DNA of 57,229 nucleotides from Perkinsus chesapeaki (taxonomy: Eukaryota; Perkinsozoa; Perkinsida; Perkinsidae): contig JAAPAO010000180.1 in assembly GCA_013115145.1 (NCBI GenBank), positions 1 through 57,229 of the forward strand. Direction: 5' to 3'. Position 1 is the first letter of the stretch. Each line of letters starts with the position of its first letter. Below the pieces are notes generated by a model that was not told where the DNA came from, made no database searches, and worked only from the letters and a program-made list of their open reading frames with translations. The translations under genes were made by a program, and so were the position numbers. Below are positions 1 through 9,602 of the stretch, one piece after another.

Positions 1-3000
1 ATTGTCTGCGCAGATACACTATTAGTCACAGTATTAATACAATGTACAGGCGACATAGCAATTTTGCTTGCAACATGGTAGCACTTCTTCTCCTTCTTCT
101 TCATCATCTTTACTACCACTACTACATCGCCAATTCGGATGAAACCAGCTACATTTCAGATGCTCACCACGTGGATTTACTAAATCAATATCTTCACGAT
201 AAACCTAGAAAGATTCCAAATCATTTCGATCAATAATCCTTCCCGGTGCGGTCGTACTGGAACTCCACGAATCCTGAATTTGTGTGGTCCTAGGTCATGT
301 TCATCATAAAGATCCCTCGAAGGTCGAATGATTGCCTTCCATAATGCATTGTATTCGGGTAAAATCATAATCAACCAATAACAACACTATTTCAATTCAA
401 ATCTTCTTATTTTTCCTGTGGCGTAGCGACATTCTCAGGGCGAGCGAGACATGGGGTCCGCGTCGAAATTATTAATATTACAGTCACAACTGTCACAGTC
501 ATAGTATACCATCGTGTCATGTATATATTATTGACATGCCATTAAATAAGAACATCATCATCATCTGCCTATCGCTACTATTCAACAACAGGGCCGCCGT
601 TGTAACGCACTCCCGCGATCCATGTAGCAGTGTGATGATCGTTAGGACTCGTAAACACAAGATTGTTATTATCGACTTGCATCATTATGAATGTAGTGAA
701 TGATTATAATATTACGGATCACAAGTGATAAGAAGGCTAATAGCAGTATCAACATGACCTGCTAATTCATCACGAGTTTTAGTCATTTGTATATCATCCA
801 GGAAGGAGGATAGCTTATCAACATCAGTAGTCGGTAGTCTCCGGCACAGGAACTAACAAGTGACATAAACTTGCCTCCATCTTATTCCCAGTACATGTTG
901 AATTGACATAAGTATAGCTCCAAGCGCTCGCCTGTTTGCTGTTACTTCTGAGTCCTCCTGTCTTAAGGCATCTCGACACTCTCTCAACGTTTGTAATGTT
1001 GATGCTTCCTTCTACACCACACTTCACGGTGCCACTTTTTACCTATTCTACAACTTACCAGACAACTCAGGTGCCAAAATGCCTCTCCTTGAGCGTCAAG
1101 TTCCGCAATCCGCGCTTTAACCTTAGATTCCAGATCTTCAATACCTGCTAGCTTCCTCTTCTTCTTACCGAGTAGTGTACTAAGTATCAATCACCACAAA
1201 GTTGCCAATCTACCCCACTATCTCACTCTTCTTCAATCCCAAAATATTCAGCATCTTCGTGTCCTCCTACGCTATTGCGTGTTGGACGTCGCCTACTGGT
1301 TGCTGCTATTTTTGGGGATATCGACATAGGAACTGATATCAAAAGCAGCATTGCTGCTGCTGCTGCAGTGTCATGATCTCCTACCAGCGGCCGAGCTATC
1401 GGACAATCTTCGATTAACAGGCGGTGTTCGTCCAACACTATTGCTGCTCCTACGAACCCTCTTCCTCCCCTTTGGATACTTCACACTAGTAGTAATAACC
1501 CTTGTGGGATAAGATGGTCGAGTAGTAAGGTAACTGCTGGATTCACCTCAGTTTAAAAGAGAACGTATCCTTCTCCTACCCATTGCTTGATATTGTTGTC
1601 GTTGCTGAGGACATTCTACTACCCCTGTTCAGTGTAGTAGGGGTACCCTCCGGTGACACTAACAAAGAGTAACTCATTCATCATCTTAAGTTCAACAACA
1701 ACAACAACTCACCACCTCTTAGACGTTTAACATTATCAACTGGAGATATTGTTATTTGATCCAGCGGTAAAGGTACGGTTATTATTGAATGACTCGCTTC
1801 CTTAGTTCTTCTGTCATTTTGGTAGTGACATGCATCGATACGAGAGAAGACTGCCTTAAAAGGGACAGTCGTCACAACAATGAAGGCAGCAGCAACAACA
1901 CCACCACCTCAACGAGCCAATCAATTAGTAACTTTCTGGATCCTCTTACTTCTTGCCTGCTACCGTACTCGATCCTAATAAAGATCACTACAAGTAGCAG
2001 ATCTACCTCAGTAGTATGCGGCGGTAGTATCGATGATGCCCTCCGCTTAACTACCTCAAGTTGTCTAAATCTATGCAATCCAATTTAACCTGTTCCTTGC
2101 TGGCAGCGTCATTTAGGAAAAGCTCTTTCTTCCTTATCGAGTCTAAGAGCCCTTCATCCACCTACCGAGGAACAGCTACTACAAAATAACTCCGAAAACG
2201 AGAGACCAACAACTCTTTACGGAGAAATGAACAACTGAATGAGACCTCAATCGAATGTGACTGAGGGGATCGATCTAGCACGAGAATTAGGGTGCAAATT
2301 CATACCCTCCCGGACCGACTTCTTCTCTGCCTTTGTTTGATATGTTCTTAATTGTTTCAGCAATGAGTCCATTCAGCATTGGTACAATGGATTTACGTAT
2401 TGTCATAAGAGTTGATATTATCTAAGTACAATATTACACAACGCCATTCACTCTTGGTCCCGGCTGGCTACTTGAGGATGTCTGGAGAAGCTCCGACATT
2501 TACCTTCTAGTGCATCGATCTCTGACGTAGCTATCGGTATTATTAAATCACAACCATTACCACCTGATACATGACCACGCTGATCATGCCGCCCAACTCC
2601 TCAGCGCCTCAACTTACCTTTCTTAACTTCAGCTACTTCAGTTACACGAATAGTTGGACAACTCTTTCGACTACCTCCGTTTGGATCACCACTGAGGTTA
2701 CCAAACGGTGGTCGGGGCGTCGAAAAGCTAACCGTTGGTAGAGTCCTCTTTCGAAGTGTTTGCACACAATGTAAAGGAGGATGAGGACGAGCCTATAATC
2801 AAATATTGCTGCTAGTAACCAACACTTATACCTCTCTTGTAACATTTGGGGTGAAGTCAGTGTCGTCTTCCAGTCTTCTCTTTCTGGACGAACTCTCACT
2901 ACAAGTACCGGGAGTCTCACCAGCTGGCGTCGAATTGCGGTGCAACAGACCACTTAATCGACGGAACAACGATAACATTTTTACAAAAATATATGACAGA

Positions 3001-3160
3001 AGACCGAGGAGTACACTGGACGTCATCTAACCCCCAAACTTTGAAAACCTATCTTATGTTTGGATGAGACTTTATCTTTACCACCGCCAGACACTAAAAC
3101 AAATACAGTGTTCTCTAGACGTACGTTACTGGTTATCAATCGTCCTTTCGGATATATAAT
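1..3160 (-). other. probable minus-strand multi-exon gene region, unresolved
   Basis: No protein family is recognised. Short minus-strand stretches read like real exons, notably about 735-830 (an acidic helical segment ending near ITCDP), about 1060-1170 (a Lys-rich KKKRKLAGIEDLESK-type segment) and about 2830-2970 (Ser/Arg/Asp-rich). They are separated by short AT-rich pieces with plausible GT-AG borders. A CTG/CAG microsatellite lies at about 1352-1367. I cannot join the exons reliably and give no start or stop. It may be one gene with the 3900-5200 exons or a separate one. Confidence 0.3.
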
Positions 3161-3176
3161 AGACGATGCTTAGATT

Positions 3177-3177
<1 letters not shown>

Positions 3178-3214
<37 letters not shown>

Positions 3215-3234
3215 TGAGGTGAATGTGATGATGA
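3178..3234. repeat. (GAT/ATG)n microsatellite
   Basis: About a dozen uninterrupted ATG/GAT trinucleotides, followed by an imperfect continuation. It is non-coding as far as can be seen. Confidence 0.95.
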
Positions 3235-3578
3235 TGATAACTGGCTTTAGCCAGAATGCATATTAATTACATTAGAATGACCTGAAAAAGACATCTATGA
3301 TGATGATCCATGGTTGCAACACATTCTTAATAAACGAGTAAGAGGACCTGCATGACTAAGTTGCAGTGTAATATGCGAATATGGTATGTACTTCCACTCT
3401 TTCACTCAAACGGACAGGTTGTTCTGGCGGTGACAACTATCGAAGAGAAAACTCACCAAGAAAGCAGATCGAGGTTTCGCATTGCTTTGCTTAGTTCTTC
3501 TGCTTGGAGCATTCAGACTTGGATGAATCTGAGGTTAAAGGTAGAAAAAGCAAGAGTGCTAATTGACTAGAAGCAAAT

Positions 3579-3650
3579 GGTTCTATGGTGTAACGGTTAG
3601 CACTCCAGACTCTGAATCTGGCGATCTGGGTTCAAATCCCGGTAGAACCT
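3579..3650 (+). tRNA. tRNA-Gln (anticodon CTG), copy 1
   Basis: A 72-nt complete cloverleaf. GGTTCTA pairs perfectly with TAGAACC in the acceptor stem, the CCAGA/TCTGG anticodon stem encloses a loop with CTG, and the T-arm is CTGGG-TTCAAAT-CCCGG. It differs from the copy at 29405 by one base in the T-loop (A here, G there). It sits outside recognised coding exons. The A and B boxes look intact, so it is probably functional. Confidence 0.95.
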
Positions 3651-3949
3651 TTTCCGGAAATTCCCAGCGCAAGATTCACAATTTTTCGTGAACTCGCAGG
3701 AAACCGTGAATTCTTACTCTCTGTTCTGGAGGGTGGATGATCTGGTGGGACTGTAGCCAAATGTACATCTTCAATATCGATTCGATGTTGAATGTAGCAG
3801 TTGAACTCTCTAAACAATACAAAGATGATTTTATAAGACAAGTTAACCAGGGAAATATTCACACTCATCATCAACCTGCTTGGACTTCATCAAATCCATC
3901 CACTACGAATAAGCACACAATTAACAAGTGTACCGCATCTGCAGTTGAC

Positions 3950-5190
3950 TGCTAGAGTTGTGGCTTATACCCGAAACCTTCCCTCTAGACATTCCCTCGA
4001 TATAAACTATGTAATATGCGTTGGAAATGCTGCAAGACTGCAATTTGTTCCTTATAATGGTCCCACTCTAAGCAGTTGACTACACACATACGAGCGCAGT
4101 CCGCTCTGCCAAGTGGTCTACATTTAATATACCATAAATGAATATCACCATTCATGCATACTTACTTCCTCCGTCTCTCTTCTGTTTCTACTTTCCGAGA
4201 TCTCTCTGTCTGCTGTAGTTGATGAGACATATCCCATTGCCTGCAAATATTAATTACTCATAAGTTCAACTAGTAGAGTATCATCACTTTCTACGATCCA
4301 TTTCATGCTCCCAAGCTGCAAGGCATCTTTTATCCCACTCAAGTTGAGCTTCGTCAACCTTCTGTCGTCCTATAACAAGCACCATACCATCCGAGTTCGA
4401 TCCCTGCATCCGGTACATTACTTTTATTTTCACTTTCAATCAGAGCCTGTAAATGAGCAGCTGCAACAGACGAAGGATCCATTTGAGGTGTTATATAAAC
4501 TGATGGTTGAGTGGATTCTGAAAAAAGTGAAATACCCTCCCTGGGGTTCGAACCTTCGACCTCCTCCATTGCCCCTGCCTTTACCTTCTTTCATTGGTGT
4601 ATCCACATCAGTTATCCTTTTCGCAGTTTGCCTTCCCTGTGTATGCCTTACTTTATTCGGACTACATGGCATCGGAGCAGTTGCCGCGCTAGTGCTGCTG
4701 CTCCCACCAGATGATCCAAACATAATCGGTGGGATGTGGAACTCTCCACACGGTCCCATTCTGAAGAATCCGAGGTCGAAGCAAGTAAGATACAAAATAG
4801 GTTGGACTGACCCATAACGGTCAGTATCCCTGTGCCTAAATAAATAGTCTTGTTGCATCATTTGCATCCTCTTCTCCTTCTCTCTTTTACGAACTTCTCG
4901 CTTATATAACCTAAAATATAACCTTTATCATCAACACTCTTCTCTCCTCGTTCCCAACACCGTCACAGTCGATTATACTATTCAACCCTACCGACCCTCC
5001 CTCTCCCTGTAGCCCTAGTAAACTTTAGAGCCTCGTTTATGGGTTGTGATACCTCTGCCAATCCTTCTGACGTGCCTCTTTAGCCTTTTCAACTGCTAAT
5101 GTCATCGCAGAGGCATTCACAGACCGATCTACTATTGACAAGTCGATTACATCCACTGGTCGAGCAGTCATTATAAGGTATAATATTATT
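3950..5190 (-). CDS. hypothetical multi-exon protein with short repetitive introns
   Basis: Start chosen at the ATG whose complement ends near 5171 (MTARPVDVIDLSIVDRS). Further supported exons in order are about 4812-4890 (basic/Gln coiled-coil-like, ending RDTDRYG), 4643-4760 (MGPCGEFHIPP then Ser/Gly-rich), about 4440-4517 (Tyr/Met/Ala-rich), about 4416-4439, and about 4280-4369 (RQKVDEAQLEWDKR). Introns at 4761-4811 (family D), 4518-4560 (family C) and 4370-4415 (family C) keep the frame. Exon 1 to exon 2 joining and the 3' end are uncertain. No domain is recognised; it looks like a low-complexity, partly coiled-coil protein. Confidence 0.5.
4370..4415 (-). repeat. family C (tRNA T-arm) intron
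   Basis: A 46-nt GT-AG intron of the minus-strand hypothetical gene. The B-box appears in the gene-antisense direction (GGATCGAACTC). Confidence 0.65.
4518..4560 (-). repeat. family C (tRNA T-arm) intron
   Basis: A 43-nt GT-AG intron. It starts with the T-arm-like GTCGAAGGTTCGAACCCC and ends in a T-rich tract with CAG. Confidence 0.65.
4761..4811 (-). repeat. family D intron
   Basis: A 51-nt GT-AG intron containing CCTATTTTGTATCTT in gene sense. Splicing joins RDTDRYG to MGPCGEF in frame. Confidence 0.75.
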
Positions 5191-5299
5191 ACCAGCAACG
5201 CATTAATTGACTACTTAACGATTGAACAACAATAATACTATGGTAACAACAGCAACATCATCATCATGTATAATACGCTAAGTTCTCAATACTGCTAAT

Positions 5300-5870
5300 C
5301 GACCAAACAACTGCTTCAATGTTAATCGGGTTTATGCTCATGACTGCCCTAAATCAAAAGACCCTTCGAAAAAACTGCGAATAAACGGCAGTTACTTCGC
5401 TCTTATGATGCTGGTGATGGTGATGGGTCGTGCTCTTAGTCTGACCCACTTCGTATCTTGCGTGGTCAAGTTCAGGATTCTCTTCGGCTTTATTGGCTCC
5501 CTTACGAGGTTTCTCTTCCTCCGCGGTCTGAATAAGAATATAAGTATCTTCTAGTGCGTCGCGGAGCTACCAAGGATTCTCACCTTTTGAAATCGACTAT
5601 AAGGATCATGCTGCAATTCTGGTAACTTAGGCTGTTCCTTACTATCTACAAACGCGTACGTTTCAAAAACCTCCACAGTGCGCAAAGATACCTTCTTCCC
5701 GAGTGTGGTCCTTCTTCCAGATCGGTCGACCTTTAATCGACTTAAGATATTCCTTCGCTCGTTTGTGGACTGAACTTCGCCGATTACCTCTTCGACGATT
5801 ATACCACATCACAATAAGACTGAGTGGGACAGCAATATCATCTATGTTATATACCGAGTAGACATGCTTT
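5300..5870 (-). CDS. exon(s) of an unidentified minus-strand protein
   Basis: An open segment of about 200 nt on the minus strand (about 5590-5800) encodes a Lys/Arg-rich region followed by VSLRTVEVFETYAFVDSKEQ. Downstream on the same strand is an acidic/basic stretch overlapping a family D element at 5441-5488. Splice joins are not certain. It may be the 5' neighbour of, or separate from, the 3950-5190 gene. No family is recognised. Confidence 0.35.
5441..5488 (+). repeat. family D element
   Basis: A 48-nt segment beginning CTGACCCACTTCGTATCTTG. It is strongly similar along its whole length to 27646-27692, including the shared tail resembling AAGTTCAGGATTCTCTT. Confidence 0.8.
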
Positions 5871-5899
5871 CGGCAGGGGCGGCGGTGGTCAAATGAGAC

Positions 5900-6840
5900 T
5901 GGTTTGATTTTTGTAAATCGAATAATTTACTATCATTCAGACAATAGGCACTTTAGTAGTGTCAATAGGGGTAATGAGAATTTTGCGCTGACGTCGGCAA
6001 GGTTTCATCCTCCTTTATAAATTTGCATTATTTTGGCAGATTTACTACCTCGATATTAAGCATCGGTACCAACTACATATTTGACGGTAATCGATATGAG
6101 AAAAGAGCGGTATGAAAAAACTCACCTCAAAGAGAAACTAATAAACCCTAATATTCCCCAAGTTATTATGATGATGCTCCAAGATGGTACCAAATGTAAG
6201 AAGAGTACCTGCGCACTATAAAGAATATCTTTGGAAGATACCCTTACGTGAGATGAACGGGATGAACCTGTCGCCGATCTAAGATACATTATGGTTAATT
6301 AAAAGCGACATTATTACAACTGAAAATGCAGGACTGTTGAATTGTTAATATTAATATGTTGTTAATATTGTTAATATGTTGAACATATTATTAATATTAA
6401 CCAATTAAGATATAGGCACCTTGTCCGAAGATTTCGAAGTAATCGATTAGATGGGCGAGCGCTTATTTTCGTGGCGCATCTTTGAACCTGAAGTTAAGCC
6501 AAAATTGTCACGGTACTGTTTCTTCAGTGCCGTATTTCGAAAGCTACGGCCAGAAACCTACCTACGGACTAGCTCGTCTTCGCCACTGTTAATGGTTCGT
6601 AGTTTTCTGAGTCAAGTTTTTGCGGTACTTGGTGTTTGAGGACTTAGTATGCCACAGTTGGCTAGTGATCATATAGGCAATTGCAGTATTATAACTATCA
6701 TTGGTATTATCAACAATAGGCTTGAAGCAATGGGAGAATACGGTTTGTTACTGAACCATACATGTTCCTTTACGGTTTGAGTATAGGCCTATCTCATAGT
6801 AAATTCTTATTGCCGTAGTAGTGGATTTGATAGTCGCCAA
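5900..6840. other. no gene recognised
   Basis: AT-rich spacer. It holds an AT-rich inverted repeat at about 6342-6402 (TTAATATT-rich arms around a GTTGTTAATATTGTT loop) and a family A core (TTTTCGTGGCGC) at 6466-6477. No convincing exon was identified. Confidence 0.5.
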
Positions 6841-6843
6841 CAG

Positions 6844-8971
6844 ATGTCTATAGTTGATAATGCTAACCCATTAGTGTACTCAACTGACTCAGAGGTTGAA
6901 GATATACTATATGGGCTTACATTAGATGACATTGATAAATGGGATAATACTGATGAACAATTAGATGAACCAATGACATCAGCAGAGGTAATATGGAAGG
7001 GTTACAAATGATCGAACAAACTATATTATTAAACATAGTACAATATATTCGATATTATTATATACAAATTGATATATTATTATAATTAATTGGTCGAATT
7101 CCACTCAAGCAGGAGATAATAGGAAGCAACTTACGCATTAATCGACACTGCAGAACTTCACACTGAGTTGGATTCACTCATTCCAGGAAGTCTTGTTCGG
7201 TTTTGGCACCGACCCCCTTCTACTTGTTTGCTTTTACCATCTTATAAACCGCATGCAGTAGCCAGAAGGTGTGCCATTGCACCCATGAAAATTGATCAAT
7301 CGTTTATTATTATGAGTAAATTAGACAACGCATTTGGAATGACGTTGGAGAATTCGGGCTTTCATTTACATAATTTATTCCGGTAATTATATGATTACAG
7401 TTTAGAGACCAAAGTTCTCCAAGTATGATTGCGTTTTCCCCGTTCCCTCGGTGATATGCATATTGTCCACTTCCTGATTAATAATAAAGCTCCTCTCGAT
7501 AGATGTATTCAAAACACGTTTATTACTTATAAATGTTAGCAAGCACTGGAATGTAGCATGTAGAACCCGAGCAACAATTTTACAATATATATGTATATGA
7601 TTAATATATGTATATACTTGTGAACGCAATTAAGGGTGTCTCGAAACCAGACTGTTGAAAGCTTAAAGTCATCGACAATAATAATGCATTCCTTTTGCTG
7701 TAGTCGGCAATGCAGATGGAAGTTCACCCTAAAACCGCACCGAATTATAACATCGCTCCCAGTGACACGCTGAAGCTGATTATTAGTGGTGTTCTGCTCA
7801 ATCGCAGCTAATCCGAATCTCACCGAACCTTCTTTCAGCTGATAACTACTGTTCACGAGGTTTTGAAACAGTATTGAGCCCGGATTACCTTCAATAGGAC
7901 GATTGTTGATCTCACAAAATTCAATACTATTCCCCATTATGTTGGTGAAATACGACAGCTGACCCATATATCGGCAGTTTGCGGCTTTCTCTCTCCGCAT
8001 AGTCATTCAAGTGAGCATTATTAACCCATCAGGTCTTTGAGATCATTCGAGGCTTGCGTGATCCAGAGCATCCAACATTATCATTGGAGCAATTAAGGGT
8101 AGTTACTGCAGATCAGGTAGTAATAAAGTAGATATTCTTGCGCGCCGCGAAAAACAACAATAATGCAGCGCCTAATTTACCATCTTGCTCGAGTCATTAC
8201 GGTTTTCAAAATCTATGCTATTATAAGATGGGGGTTATTGATAATATTTTAGATATCAGTGACGAAAGGATCTGATGGAATAACGCGGATAGATGTCGAA
8301 TTCACTCCAACGGTAATATGGATATCGATTACATGATCGATTTGGTCCTCAATGTAGATACCAACGTGTTCAGTCGCCACTTTAATTGGCTTAACTATCC
8401 GAACGAAATTGCAAAAATGCATCTGTGCGGCAAATGGAGATATTAAGATAAACGTAAATATTAAAGAAGGTATTATGGGTCATGCGTCACGCGCCACAAA
8501 ATTATCGCGTTATTCGGCTCGTCTATCGAACTTTGGCAAGACTGGTGCTGAGCTCATTTTTGAATTCCCATTTGATGGACACAAGTCTCGTGGAAGCAGT
8601 TGTAGAATCGGTTGGCTTCCAAAGCCAGTTGGTTGCTAACCAAATGGATGGCTATCTTACCACATATGTTCGAAAGTGTTAAATTGTAGAGATTATCACG
8701 GATAGGCCGATGTTGATGGTATATTATAGAATTAGAGGGTGAAGCAGAGGTTGGGTGGAGACAGAGAAGCAATTATTCGGTCAGGCCATCTAGCTTCCCG
8801 CTATATGTTAATAAAATAGCCCATCCAGGGATGGAACCTGAGACCGGTTTGATTATTAACCATGATTTAGGCACACATGACCAGGAGCAACAAGTTAATA
8901 AACAATTAAATGATAAAGAAAGATGTCAAGCCGCAATAGAAAACCCCAATCTACAGAAGGTAATATATTGA
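6844..8971 (+). CDS. CIAO2B: CIAO2B/MIP18-family cytosolic Fe-S targeting factor
   Basis: Member of the MIP18 (FAM96/CIAO2) family, which in known eukaryotes delivers Fe-S clusters to cytosolic and nuclear apoproteins with CIAO1 and MMS19. Exon 1 (6844 to about 6988) encodes NANPLVYSTD, the typical N-terminus, then an acidic stretch. Exon 2 (from about 8023) encodes VFEIIRGLRDPEHP and LSLEQLRVVTAD. The next exon ends FTPT at 8312; 8358 onward gives IPTCSVATLIGLTIRTKLQK, which contains the family's conserved cysteine. The last exon (8872-8971) gives THDQEQQVNKQLNDKERCQA and ends at TGA. The first intron is about 1 kb and holds open frames of unknown meaning. Another is 45 nt (family B). The gene looks intact; length and motif order fit the family. 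Confidence 0.88.
7536..8006 (-). other. long open frame inside CIAO2B intron 1
   Basis: A 156-codon open frame opposite to the host gene. Its N-terminal two thirds have protein-like composition (e.g. SIEFCEINNRPIEGNPG); the tail is a Tyr/Ile-rich low-complexity run. The plus strand is also open at 7112-7384, preceded by a TAG acceptor. It could be a nested gene or chance; I recognise no family. Confidence 0.25.
8313..8357 (+). repeat. family B intron in CIAO2B
   Basis: A 45-nt GT-AG intron with core ATGATCGATTTGG. Its borders are fixed by the conserved FTPT|IP motif, which is continuous in relatives. Confidence 0.92.
8471..8871 (+). repeat. composite CIAO2B intron with family A and family C pieces
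   Basis: The intron between NIKEG and THDQEQ is about 400 nt. Near its donor is a family A core (CACGCGCCACAAAATTAT at about 8488). Near its acceptor is a degenerate family C piece (about 8823-8862). This looks like two elements nested in or fused into one intron. Confidence 0.7.
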
Positions 8972-9602
8972 AATCTGAATACCACTTGCATTTTCTCAAC
9001 GTGAAATTCAGGTTATTCGACAAGGCATATTTGACAGTGACCCTCCTTTACCTTCGGAACTGCAGCTTATTCCTGTGGGTTGAAAGGCGGAGCGAAGCTG
9101 TAACTTAAGCACATTTTCAACTTGTCTTCAAGGTGCTTGAGTTTTAACTGTTAAATGCATTCACGGGGAATCGAACCTGCGACCTGTTGAGGAGATAGAT
9201 TGAACTATAAGTTCTACTGGTACATGTGAGCGAGGTTTTTGTATGCTTTATGATAAAGCGGGCGACATTCGGATCGAGTACGAGCTCGCTTTTAGGGGAG
9301 GATGAGCCACTTAAAAGAAGGTAGGTGGTGAAGTGTTATTTACTGATCGACACTTTATGCGGTTTGAAAGGCTACAATATTGCACTACTACTACCACCAC
9401 AGTAGAGTGATAACCTCATCTAGCGCTTTTTAAGTATACCAAATATCCACATTGGCTACATTTAATGTGTATATGCTGTGTAATGATTGTAATGATCGAG
9501 TTCTGAGGCAGGATAAGACTCCATATTTTCCACAGCTAGCTCATTGAGGTTAATTATGGCGTGATGTATGAATCGTTATTTATAATTGTATTTTTCAGAG
9601 CA
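8972..9602. other. intergenic, CIAO2B to CDPK
   Basis: No gene recognised. A B-box-like family C piece lies at 9160-9185 (CGGGGAATCGAACCTGCGACC). A polypyrimidine tract with CAG at 9590-9599 precedes the next ATG. Confidence 0.5.

Noticed and set aside
4436-4867. A single 143-codon minus-strand protein
   Set aside because: The frame runs through two short introns (4518-4560 and 4761-4811) that happen to be stop-free; the spliced model keeps better composition and canonical borders.
7536-8006. Confident nested gene in CIAO2B intron 1
   Set aside because: Both strands are open in parts and no domain is recognised; listed only at low confidence.
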